From NCBI GenBank assembly GCA_019246455.1, contig JAFAQJ010000030.1, positions 1-7,244 of the forward strand: 7,244 nucleotides of DNA, given 5' to 3'. The notes under the pieces were generated by a model. The model was not told where the DNA came from, searched no databases, and worked only from the letters and a program-made list of their open reading frames with translations. Shown one piece after another: positions 1 through 6,002 of this stretch (within the stretch, counting starts at the first letter, position 1; every line of letters begins with the position of its first letter). A program made the position numbers and the translations under genes. Origin of the DNA: Pseudolabrys sp. GTDB taxonomy: Bacteria; Pseudomonadota; Alphaproteobacteria; Rhizobiales; Xanthobacteraceae.

Positions 1-109
1 CGCCAGCGAGCAGCAGGCCCTGGTTGCGCACGAAGCCGCGCAGCACCTGCAGCGCGAAGGCGCCGGGGTGCGCGATCACGTGCGCGGTGGCTGGGCTGAG
101 GACCCGCAT
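1..109 (-). CDS. YihY/BrkB (UPF0761) family membrane protein, N-terminal fragment
   Basis: Only the first 36 codons lie in the window; the gene continues past the left edge. The translation begins MRVLSPATAHVIAHPG and ends FVRNQGLLLAG. The closing stretch, an F-x-R-N-Q-G-L-L-L-A-G block leading into the first membrane helix, is what I recognise from the YihY/BrkB family (formerly mis-named ribonuclease BN), multi-pass inner-membrane proteins of unsettled function. The ATG (107-109) is the only plausible start in the visible leader: no in-frame ATG, GTG or TTG precedes it back to the upstream gene. No clear Shine-Dalgarno sequence is visible, so translation may depend on the upstream gene. It starts 36 bp after the acyl-CoA synthetase stop on the same strand, which suggests co-transcription. 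The family call rests on a short stretch and would be settled by the flanking sequence. Confidence 0.65.
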   Translation of the reverse strand, partial: MRVLSPATAHVIAHPGAFALQVLRGFVRNQGLLLAG

Positions 110-121
110 GCGGCGGAGCCT

Positions 122-144
122 AGCGCGGCGCCGGCGGCCGCGCT
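122..144 (-). other. GC-rich perfect inverted repeat between ligase and yihY-like gene
   Basis: AGCGCGGC (122-129) pairs exactly with GCCGCGCT (137-144) around a 7-nt loop. It fills most of the 36-bp gap between the acyl-CoA synthetase stop and the yihY-like start. No run of T follows on the minus strand, so it is not a standard intrinsic terminator. It could attenuate or stabilise the operon transcript, or simply reflect high GC content. Confidence 0.4.
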
Positions 145-145
145 G

Positions 146-1786
146 TCAGACGTCGATGGCGGATGCCGAGCCGGCGCGCTGGCGCAGCTCGAACTTCTGG
201 ATCTTGCCGGTCGAGGTCTTCGGCAGCTCGCCGAACACCACGGCACGCGGCCCCTTGAAGCCGGCGAGGTGCTTGCGGCACCACGCGACGAGATCGTCGG
301 TGGTGCACTGCTGTCCGGGCTTCAGCTCCACGAAGGCGCACGGCGTCTCGCCCCATTTCGCGTCGGGCTTCGCCACCACGGCGGCGGCCTGCACGGCGGG
401 ATGCTTGTAGAGCGCGTCCTCGACCTCGATCGACGAAATGTTCTCGCCGCCCGAGATGATGATGTCCTTCGAGCGGTCCTTGAGCTGGATGTAGCCGTCG
501 GGATGCATCACGCCGAGATCGCCGGTGTGGAACCAGCCGCCGGAAAACGATTTCTCGGTCGACGCCCTGTTCTTGAGATAGCCCTTCATCACCACGTTGC
601 CGCGCATCATCACTTCGCCCATTGTCTCGCCGTCGCGCTTGACCGGTTCGAGCGTGTCGGGGTCGCGCACGTCGAGCGCTTCGAGAGCGCCATAACGCAC
701 GCCCTGCCGCGCTTTCTTCGCCGCCTGTTCGGCCTTGGGCAGTTTATCCCAGGCCTCTTGCCAGTCGTTGACGACCGCGGGGCCGTAACACTCGGTCAGC
801 CCGTAAAGATGCGTGACGTTGAAACCGGCATCTTTCATTGCCGCGAGCACGGCCTCCGGCGGCGGCGCCGCGGCCGTGAAGAACTCAACGACGTGGGGAA
901 GCGGCTTCTTCTCGTTCGCCGGCGCGTTGAGCAAAGTCGCCATCACGATCGGCGCGCCGCACAGATGCGTCACCTTGTAATTCGCGATCGCGTCATACAT
1001 CGCCGGTGCGCGCACATACCGCAGGCACACATGCGTGCCAGCGACGACCGACAGCGACCACGGAAAGCACCAGCCGTTGCAGTGGAACATCGGCAGCGTC
1101 CACAGATAGACCGGATGCTTGCCCATCGAGCAGGTAACGATGTTGCCGGTCGCAAGCAGATACGCGCCGCGGTGGTGATAGACGACGCCTTTGGGATCGC
1201 CGGTCGTGCCGCTCGTGTAGTTGAGCGTGATGGCGTCCCACTCGTCGTCCGGCATTTTCCAGGCGAAATCCGGATCGCCCTGCGCGATGAATTCCTCGTA
1301 TTCGATCGTGCCGAGCCGCTCGCCGCCAGCCGTATATTCCGGATCGTCGTAATCGATCACCAGCGGCTTCACCTTGCACAGCGACAAGGCCTCCTTCATC
1401 ACCTTGGAATATTCGCGATCGGTGATCAGCACCTTGGCCTGCGCGTGGTCGAGCGAGAAGGCGAGGATCGCGGCGTCGAGCCTCGTGTTGAGCGTGTTGA
1501 GCACCGCCTGCATCATCGGCACGCCGTAATGGCATTCGAGCATCGCTGGTGTATTGGTGAGCATCACCGACACCGTGTCGCCGCGCCGCAGGCCGCGTTT
1601 CGCCAAAGCCGAGGCGAGCCGCCGCGAGCGCGCGTAGAAATCGCGGTAATTGCGCTTGAGCGTGCCGTGAATGATCGCGGCGTGGTCCGGAAACACCGCA
1701 GCCGAGCGCTCCAGAAATTGCAGCGGCGTTAGCGGCTGGAAATTCGCCGGATTGCGGTCGAGATCGGTATCGTAAGGACTGGCCAT
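146..1786 (-). CDS. AMP-forming acyl-CoA synthetase (medium-chain / DmdB-like class)
   Basis: A 546-residue cytoplasmic ANL-superfamily enzyme that activates a carboxylic acid with ATP to an acyl-adenylate and then a CoA thioester. The signatures are complete. The phosphate-binding loop TSGTTGDPKG is at 191-200 and the adenine-contacting motif LYGLTE at 327-332. The ribose-binding Asp in HTGD is at 423, the domain hinge KDRSKD at 436-441, GGEN at 446-449, and the catalytic Lys in LPKTSTGK at 528. The block PMFHCNGWCF (232-241) and the length match the group containing medium-chain acyl-CoA synthetases and 3-methylmercaptopropionyl-CoA ligase (DmdB); the exact substrate cannot be read from sequence. 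The start is the ATG at 1784-1786, giving MASPYDTDLD. The only purine-rich stretch upstream, a GGGGG run, lies about 20 nt away, so the ribosome site is weak. It is the middle gene of a probable operon, 32 bp after the tauE-like gene and 36 bp before the yihY-like gene. Confidence 0.93.
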   Translation of the reverse strand: MASPYDTDLDRNPANFQPLTPLQFLERSAAVFPDHAAIIHGTLKRNYRDFYARSRRLASALAKRGLRRGDTVSVMLTNTPAMLECHYGVPMMQAVLNTLNTRLDAAILAFSLDHAQAKVLITDREYSKVMKEALSLCKVKPLVIDYDDPEYTAGGERLGTIEYEEFIAQGDPDFAWKMPDDEWDAITLNYTSGTTGDPKGVVYHHRGAYLLATGNIVTCSMGKHPVYLWTLPMFHCNGWCFPWSLSVVAGTHVCLRYVRAPAMYDAIANYKVTHLCGAPIVMATLLNAPANEKKPLPHVVEFFTAAAPPPEAVLAAMKDAGFNVTHLYGLTECYGPAVVNDWQEAWDKLPKAEQAAKKARQGVRYGALEALDVRDPDTLEPVKRDGETMGEVMMRGNVVMKGYLKNRASTEKSFSGGWFHTGDLGVMHPDGYIQLKDRSKDIIISGGENISSIEVEDALYKHPAVQAAAVVAKPDAKWGETPCAFVELKPGQQCTTDDLVAWCRKHLAGFKGPRAVVFGELPKTSTGKIQKFELRQRAGSASAIDV

Positions 1787-1818
1787 GCGGCCACGTTAGC
1801 GAACGGGCCCCCTGCCGA

Positions 1819-2583
1819 TCAATGGTGCAGAAGCGCCATTGTGCTCGAGCGCAGCAATTCCAGAGCGATCGCCGCGATCAGCACATAGGCGATGCGGTAG
1901 AATGCCTCCATCGAGACCCGCCGCACCAGGAATACGCCGAGGTAGTTGGTGGCGATCGCAAGCGGGATCAGCGCGAGGCCGGCCGAAATGTTCAGCCAGG
2001 TCAGTTGCCCGATGGCGAGGTAGGACGGGATTTTCATGGCATTGGTGGCGGCGAAATAAAGCGCGGTGGTGCCGACGAAGGTCATTTTCGGCAGCCGCTG
2101 CGGCAGCATCTGCATCTGGTACGGCGGCGACCCGGCATTGGCGATGGTCGAGGTGAAGCCGGCGACCATGCCCCAGAACACGCCGGAGATGGCGCTCGGC
2201 TTCGGCAGGTGGTGCTCGATCCATCGCGCTGTCAGCCGCGTCACGATGAATAGCAGGGCGATGCAGCCGACCGCGAAGCGCACCACATCGGGCGAGAGTG
2301 AGCCGGCGACGAGGGTCGCGATGACGGTGCCGATCATCGCGCCGCTGACCAGCACCTTCAGATTCCAGGCGGAGAAATCGCGGTGATAGATCCACACCGA
2401 CACCGCGTCCTGCGTCAGCAGGATGGGCAGCAAAACGGCCGCGGCTTGCTGCGGCGGGATGGCTAGCGACAACAGCGGCACCGCGATCACGCCAAGCCCG
2501 ATGAACCCACCTTTGGAAATGCCGAGGAAGGTAGTGGCGATGGCGGCGAGCAGCAGGAATTTCGGATCGGCGAGGAGGGTCAC
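1819..2583 (-). CDS. TauE/SafE-family sulfite/anion exporter permease
   Basis: A 254-residue, almost wholly hydrophobic protein with about eight predicted membrane segments. It carries the two halves typical of TauE/SafE permeases: GISKGGFIGLG near residues 21-31, and GFTSTIANAGSPP at 142-154 in the repeated second half. Characterised relatives move sulfite, sulfoacetate or other organosulfur or organic anions across the inner membrane; the substrate here is not determinable. The start is GTG (2581-2583): the same frame has a TAA stop seven codons upstream (2605-2607), so no longer form is possible. No Shine-Dalgarno sequence is obvious before it. It is the first gene of a minus-strand unit with the acyl-CoA synthetase and yihY-like gene, and is divergent from prpE. 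The neighbouring ligase suggests handling of an organic acid or its sulfur product, but this is inference. Confidence 0.87.
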   Translation of the reverse strand: MTLLADPKFLLLAAIATTFLGISKGGFIGLGVIAVPLLSLAIPPQQAAAVLLPILLTQDAVSVWIYHRDFSAWNLKVLVSGAMIGTVIATLVAGSLSPDVVRFAVGCIALLFIVTRLTARWIEHHLPKPSAISGVFWGMVAGFTSTIANAGSPPYQMQMLPQRLPKMTFVGTTALYFAATNAMKIPSYLAIGQLTWLNISAGLALIPLAIATNYLGVFLVRRVSMEAFYRIAYVLIAAIALELLRSSTMALLHH

Positions 2584-2640
2584 GGGCGCGGGCCAGCGGC
2601 GGTGTTAGTGCCTACGCGAAGCCGCCGCCCCGCACCACTC

Positions 2641-2669
2641 TTGTTTACGCATAACGGGCGTTCCACAAT
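2641..2669 (+). promoter_or_regulatory. Candidate housekeeping-type promoter of prpE
   Basis: In the 117-bp divergent region, TTGTTT (2641-2646) and CACAAT (2664-2669) are separated by 17 bp, each matching four of six bases of the usual -35 and -10 boxes. This would place the RNA start near 2676, about 25 nt before the prpE ATG. A small inverted repeat, AACG-GG-CGTT (2653-2662), sits between the two boxes and could be an operator half-site. I could not find an equally good promoter for the divergent tauE-like gene. Tentative, since alphaproteobacterial promoters are poorly conserved. Confidence 0.3.
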
Positions 2670-2691
2670 CGCCGCCAACAATAAGAAAACC

Positions 2692-2698
2692 GGAGGGG
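2692..2698 (+). promoter_or_regulatory. Ribosome binding site that fixes the prpE start
   Basis: GGAGGGG lies just upstream of the ATG at 2701. The same frame is open back to a GTG at 2602, but that longer form would put this purine-rich site inside the coding region and add 33 residues of low-quality sequence. The Shine-Dalgarno sequence plus the PrpE-like N-terminus beginning MDARTSRYREIY favour 2701. Confidence 0.85.
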
Positions 2699-2700
2699 AG

Positions 2701-4620
2701 ATGGACGCCCGCACCAGCCGCTACCGCGAGATTTACGCGCACTGGCAGCGCGACCCGGAAGGTTTCTGGGGTGAGGCGGCGCGCGCCATCGACTGGATCA
2801 CGCCGGCGGCCAAAGTGTTCGATGCATCGCTTGGGCTCTACGGCCGCTGGTTTTCCGGCGGCTCCTGCAACACCTGCTACAACGCGCTCGATCGCCACGT
2901 CGAGCGCGGCCGCGCCCAGCAGGCGGCCCTGATCCACGACTCGCCGCTGGATGGTGGGAAAGTCACGACCTTCACCTACCAAGAAATGCTCGCCGAGGTG
3001 AAGACGCTCGCCGCGGTGCTCGCCGAGTTCGGCGTGACCAAAGGCGACCGCGTCACCCTCTATATGCCGATGGTGCCGGAAGCGGTGTTTGCGATGCTCG
3101 CTTGCGCGCGCATCGGCGCGATCCATTCCGTGGTGTTCGGCGGCTTCGCCGCGAAAGAACTTGCGACCCGCATCGACGACGCCAAGCCAAAGGTGATCCT
3201 CTCCGCGTCCTGCGGCCTCGAGCCGGGCCGCATCGTCAAATACAAGCCGCTGCTCGATGACGCCATCGCGCTGGCCCGTTCGAAGCCGAAAGCCTGCCTG
3301 ATCCTGCAGCGCCCGCAGGAGAAAGCCGAGCTATTCAAGGGCCGCGACCACGATTGGGTCGCGGCTGTTGCCGCCGCGAAAAAAGCCGGCAAGACCGCGG
3401 ATTGCGTGCCGGTCGCCGCCACCGATCCGCTCTACATCCTCTACACCTCGGGCACCACCGGCATCCCGAAAGGCGTGGTGCGCGACATTGGCGGCCACAT
3501 GGTCGCCCTGATGTGGTCGATGGCGAACCTCTACGACATCAAACCCGGCGAGGTGTGGTGGTGCGCCTCCGACATCGGCTGGGTGGTCGGCCACAGCTAC
3601 ATCGTCTACGGCCCGCTGCTTTATGGCGCGACCTCGGTGATGTACGAGGGCAAGCCGGTCGGCACGCCGGACGCCGGCGCGTTCTGGCGCGTCATCGCCC
3701 AGCACAAGGCGGTCGCGCTGTTCACCGCGCCGACCGCGTTCCGCGCCATCAAGAAGGAAGACCCCAAAGGCGAGAAGATCGGCCAGCACGATCTGACGAA
3801 ATTCCGCACGCTCTTCCTCGCCGGCGAACGTGCCGATCCGCCGACCGTCGCATGGGCCGAACAGGTCTTGCATCGCCCGGTGATCGACCACTGGTGGCAG
3901 ACCGAAACCGGCTGGTGCATCTGCGGCAATCCGGTCGGGCTGGGCGCGCTGCCGGTCAAGCACGGCTCGGCCACGGTGCCGATGCCGGGCTATGCGATGC
4001 ACGTCGTCGACGAATCCTCGAAGGAATTGCCGAGCGGCACGGTCGGCTCGCTGGTCGTGAGATTGCCGCTGCCGCCGGCCGCGCTGCCGACCTTGTGGCA
4101 GCAGGACGAGCGCTGCAAGGAAAGCTACTTCGCGGAGTTCCCCGGCTACTACAAGACTGCCGATGCCGGCTACATCGACGACGACGGCTATGTCTGGGTG
4201 ATGGGCCGCACCGACGACATCATTAATGTCGCCGGCCATCGGCTCTCGACCGGCGGCATGGAGGAGGTTTTGGCCTCGCACCCCGATGTCGCCGAATGCG
4301 CCGTGCTCGGCATCGCCGACGACTTGAAGGGCGAAGTGCCGTGCGGCTTTATCGTGCTCAAGGCCGGCGTGACGAAACCTGCCGGGGAGGTCGAGAAGGA
4401 GGTCGTCGCGCTGGTGCGCGAGAAAGTAGGTCCGGTCGCTTCGTTCAAGCTGGCGATCACCGTGCCGCGGCTGCCGAAGACGCGCTCCGGCAAGATCCTG
4501 CGCGGCACCATCAAGAAGATCGCCGACCACGAGCCCTGGACCATGCCGGCGACGATCGAGGACCCCAAGGTGCTCGACGAGATCAAGGAGGCGTTAGCCG
4601 CGAAGAATCTCGGAACTTGA
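2701..4620 (+). CDS. prpE: Propionyl-CoA synthetase (propionate--CoA ligase)
   Basis: A 639-residue cytoplasmic enzyme of the acetyl-/propionyl-CoA synthetase branch of the ANL superfamily. It converts propionate, ATP and CoA to propionyl-CoA, AMP and pyrophosphate. The N-terminal ACAS-type region (YREIY...DPEGFWGEAARAIDW, residues 8-32) is typical of PrpE. The phosphate loop TSGTTGIPKG is at 249-258, the acyl-pocket segment SDIGWVVGHSY at 290-300, WWQTETGW at 398-405, the Asp of the TAD motif at 488, hinge MGRTDD at 501-506, and the catalytic Lys in LPKTRSGK at 598. V296 stands where acetyl-CoA synthetases usually have Thr (GWVTGHSY), consistent with a larger acyl pocket. The equivalent Lys is a known acetylation target in enterobacterial PrpE; regulation here is inferred only by homology. 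No prpB, prpC or prpD is adjacent, so propionyl-CoA probably enters the methylmalonyl-CoA pathway encoded elsewhere. Length matches the family. Confidence 0.94.
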   Translation: MDARTSRYREIYAHWQRDPEGFWGEAARAIDWITPAAKVFDASLGLYGRWFSGGSCNTCYNALDRHVERGRAQQAALIHDSPLDGGKVTTFTYQEMLAEVKTLAAVLAEFGVTKGDRVTLYMPMVPEAVFAMLACARIGAIHSVVFGGFAAKELATRIDDAKPKVILSASCGLEPGRIVKYKPLLDDAIALARSKPKACLILQRPQEKAELFKGRDHDWVAAVAAAKKAGKTADCVPVAATDPLYILYTSGTTGIPKGVVRDIGGHMVALMWSMANLYDIKPGEVWWCASDIGWVVGHSYIVYGPLLYGATSVMYEGKPVGTPDAGAFWRVIAQHKAVALFTAPTAFRAIKKEDPKGEKIGQHDLTKFRTLFLAGERADPPTVAWAEQVLHRPVIDHWWQTETGWCICGNPVGLGALPVKHGSATVPMPGYAMHVVDESSKELPSGTVGSLVVRLPLPPAALPTLWQQDERCKESYFAEFPGYYKTADAGYIDDDGYVWVMGRTDDIINVAGHRLSTGGMEEVLASHPDVAECAVLGIADDLKGEVPCGFIVLKAGVTKPAGEVEKEVVALVREKVGPVASFKLAITVPRLPKTRSGKILRGTIKKIADHEPWTMPATIEDPKVLDEIKEALAAKNLGT

Positions 4621-4636
4621 GTTCCTCGCCGCCGTT
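4612..4636 (+). promoter_or_regulatory. EcfG-type general-stress promoter, distal (P1)
   Basis: GGAAC (4612-4616), 16 bp, then CGTT (4633-4636): an exact match to the consensus GGAAC-N16/17-CGTT described for the alphaproteobacterial general-stress sigma factor EcfG/SigT. It overlaps the end of prpE, with the TGA stop at 4618-4620. Transcription would begin near 4643 and read into the DUF1236 gene. Having a second identical match 86 bp downstream makes chance unlikely. Confidence 0.6.
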
Positions 4637-4639
4637 CCC

Positions 4640-4667
4640 GGTTCCATGAACGCTGCTTCATGCAACC
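4640..4667 (+). terminator. Stem-loop after prpE, possible weak terminator
   Basis: GGTTCCATGAA (4640-4650) pairs with TTCATGCAACC (4657-4667) with one C-C mismatch around a 6-nt loop, 20 bp after the prpE stop. The following bases (GCAAAGCTTCTTGAG) lack a proper T run, so termination would be inefficient. It could instead be a structured 5' end of a transcript from the distal stress promoter, whose start would fall at its left foot. Confidence 0.4.
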
Positions 4668-4697
4668 GCAAAGCTTCTTGAGTCTATCATAAATTCT

Positions 4698-4722
4698 GGA
4701 ACTCCACCTGCGCCCTGACGTT
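4698..4722 (+). promoter_or_regulatory. EcfG-type general-stress promoter, proximal (P2)
   Basis: GGAAC (4698-4702), 16 bp, then CGTT (4719-4722): a second exact match to GGAAC-N16/17-CGTT, same strand and same spacing as the distal copy. Transcription would begin near 4729, giving a leader of about 95 nt before the DUF1236 start codon. Its position in the intergenic region, directed at a single gene, makes this the more likely main promoter. Confidence 0.72.
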
Positions 4723-4765
4723 GGGCGGTAAGGAGCGACGCTTGTGCGGCACCTGCACGGTTCCG

Positions 4766-4800
4766 CGCGCCCAATCGGGGCGCGGTCGCTCTTGAAGCGA
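4766..4800 (+). other. Two tandem hairpins in the DUF1236 gene leader
   Basis: CGCGCCC (4766-4772) pairs perfectly with GGGCGCG (4778-4784) around a 5-nt loop. One base later TCGCT (4786-4790) pairs with AGCGA (4796-4800) around another 5-nt loop. The second ends 9 nt before the Shine-Dalgarno sequence AGGAGAG (4810-4816). No T run follows, so they are not terminators. A role in transcript stability or translation control is possible. Confidence 0.4.
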
Positions 4801-4823
4801 GGGGACAGCAGGAGAGAAACGCA

Positions 4824-5900
4824 ATGAAACGGAACATGAAGACATTGATGACGTCGGCGGCGGTGTTGCTTGCCGTCACCGGTGTCGCGGCCGCGCAGAG
4901 CTATGGCGCGCCGGATCAGCAGCGGCGGAAGGAGCCGCAGCAGCAAAACCAGCGCATGCAAGAGCCGCCCAACATGAACCGGGCGCACTCGACCACCGGC
5001 GCGGGCACGTCGGATCAGGCAGCGCAGGATAACAAGCAGCAGCCGGCTACCACCGGTGCCAACAACAGCGCCGCGCAGAACAACTCGGCGCAGACCGGCA
5101 CCACTCAAAACCCGGTAACGCCGCAAAATAACGCGGCGCAGTCGCAGCCGTCTTCGTCGCAACCAAGTTCGGCGCAGTCGACAACGCCATCGGCCAACCA
5201 GCCGTCCACGGCGCAGTCCCCGTCGACCACCAACCAGCCGTCGTCGGCGCAGACCACGACACCGAATACGGCCAACCAACCGTCTTCGGCGCAGTCGACC
5301 ACCCAGCAGCCGTCCACCAATACGGCGGCCACGCAGCAGCCGAACGCTAACGGCCAGTTGACGCTCAACCAGGATCAGCAGACCCGCGTCGCCGCGGCGA
5401 TCACCTCGACGCGCACCGCGACCCCGCTGACCAACGTCAACTTTGCGATCAATGTCGGTACCGTGATCCCGGGCGATGTGCGGCTTTATCCCTTGCCGGC
5501 CGACGTCGTGACGATCGTGCCGCAATACCGCGGCTACAGCTACTTCGTCGTGCGCGACGAGGTCGTGATCGTCGAGCCGCAGACCAAGAAGATCGTGACG
5601 ATCATTCCGAACACGGCGGGCAATCGCGCCGCGGCGCCGGCGGCTTCAAAGCGCGCCTCGTTCACCGAGGAACAACGCGCGGTGATCCGCAAGAAGCACT
5701 CGCGCGCCACGACCGGCACTTCGTCGCATACCGCGGTGACGGTCGGCCAACGCGTGCCGGATGACGTCGAACTGCGCTCATTCGATGAAGAGGTGATCCG
5801 CACCGTCCCGACGGTGCGCGAATATCGCTACATCGACGGCCCGTCGGGCGTCTACCTGGTCGATCCGGGCCAGCGCACCGTGATCGAGGAAATCGACTAG
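4824..5900 (+). CDS. Secreted DUF1236-family protein with Q/S/T-rich repeat linker
   Basis: A 358-residue exported protein of unknown function. Residues 1-24 form a Sec signal peptide: basic MKRNMK, a hydrophobic core, then VAAA with likely cleavage before Q25. Residues 25-177 are low-complexity, rich in Gln, Ser, Thr, Asn and Pro, with repeats starting QPSSAQ. Two related modules follow, at about 178-262 and 280-358. Their alignable parts, VGTVIPGDVRLYPLP (211-225) and VGQRVPDDVELRSFD (307-321), are each followed by a V-P-x-x-R-x-Y segment and a V-x-P or V-D-P turn. This matches the DUF1236 family, common in Hyphomicrobiales; a periplasmic or envelope-associated location is inferred. No catalytic motif or membrane anchor is visible. 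The ATG is preceded by AGGAGAG with a 7-nt gap. It lies downstream of two EcfG-type promoters, suggesting induction in general stress or stationary phase, and ends at a strong terminator. It is apparently monocistronic. Confidence 0.88.
   Translation: MKRNMKTLMTSAAVLLAVTGVAAAQSYGAPDQQRRKEPQQQNQRMQEPPNMNRAHSTTGAGTSDQAAQDNKQQPATTGANNSAAQNNSAQTGTTQNPVTPQNNAAQSQPSSSQPSSAQSTTPSANQPSTAQSPSTTNQPSSAQTTTPNTANQPSSAQSTTQQPSTNTAATQQPNANGQLTLNQDQQTRVAAAITSTRTATPLTNVNFAINVGTVIPGDVRLYPLPADVVTIVPQYRGYSYFVVRDEVVIVEPQTKKIVTIIPNTAGNRAAAPAASKRASFTEEQRAVIRKKHSRATTGTSSHTAVTVGQRVPDDVELRSFDEEVIRTVPTVREYRYIDGPSGVYLVDPGQRTVIEEID
5160..5351 (+). repeat. Imperfect QPSSAQ repeats within the DUF1236 protein linker
   Basis: Six imperfect units start at residues Q113, Q126, Q138, Q152, Q162 and Q172. 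The first four follow the pattern QPS(S/T)AQ(S/T)-x-(T/S)-x(2-5)-N; the last two are degenerate. Unit spacing is 13, 12, 14, 10 and 10 residues. The uneven spacing and synonymous variation indicate an old expansion rather than a recent slippage array. The segment probably acts as a flexible hydrophilic spacer between the signal peptide and the folded modules. Confidence 0.7.
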
Positions 5901-5920
5901 TGCGTCACGCTGCGTTTTGA

Positions 5921-5940
5921 GCTGCGTCAGTCGACGCGGC
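5921..5940 (+). other. Short hairpin after the DUF1236 stop codon
   Basis: GCTGCGTC (5921-5928) pairs with GACGCGGC (5933-5940), including one T-G pair, around the 4-nt loop AGTC. It lies between the stop codon and the main terminator. No T run follows, so it may only protect the transcript end or be incidental. Confidence 0.3.
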
Positions 5941-5948
5941 GGTAACGG

Positions 5949-5982
5949 AAAGGGCGGGTCCACGCGGCCCGCCCTTTTCTTT
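5949..5982 (+). terminator. Intrinsic terminator of the DUF1236 gene, possibly bidirectional
   Basis: AAAGGGCGGG (5949-5958) pairs perfectly over 10 bp with CCCGCCCTTT (5968-5977) around a 9-nt loop, and the T run TTTTCTTT (5975-5982) follows. It lies between convergent genes. Read on the minus strand the stem ends in only TTT followed by CC, so it may also stop the TRAP permease transcript, less efficiently. Confidence 0.88.
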
Positions 5983-6002
5983 GGACGCAGTTGATTCGGA
6001 AA

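Noticed and set aside
68..1732. Long open frame of 554 codons on the plus strand opposite the acyl-CoA synthetase
   Set aside because: It is an antisense shadow: rich in Arg, His and Val, with no domain, and the minus-strand frame carries all ANL motifs.
2644..2664. GGAAC on the minus strand in the divergent region as an EcfG promoter for the tauE-like gene
   Set aside because: No CGTT occurs 16 or 17 bases downstream on that strand.
2602..2700. Longer prpE beginning at GTG 2602
   Set aside because: The added 33 residues have no PrpE character, and a strong Shine-Dalgarno sequence sits immediately before the ATG at 2701.
3331..4530. Open frame of about 400 codons on the minus strand opposite prpE
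   Set aside because: The composition is that of an antisense shadow and no recognisable motif is present; prpE is certain on the other strand.
4831..4855. Third EcfG-like motif, GGAAC-N16-CGTC, inside the start of the DUF1236 gene
   Set aside because: The -10 element has CGTC rather than CGTT and it lies after the start codon within the signal-peptide coding region, so it is probably chance.
5160..5351. Repeat array that might be a CRISPR or satellite
   Set aside because: Units are imperfect, of 10-14 codons, in frame with the DUF1236 gene, and encode a low-complexity protein linker.
4188..5525. Long open frame of 445 codons on the minus strand across the end of prpE, the intergenic region and the DUF1236 gene
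   Set aside because: Its translation is Arg/Leu/Gly-rich and low-complexity, it lies opposite two well-supported genes and through their promoter region, and it is explained by GC-rich codon structure.
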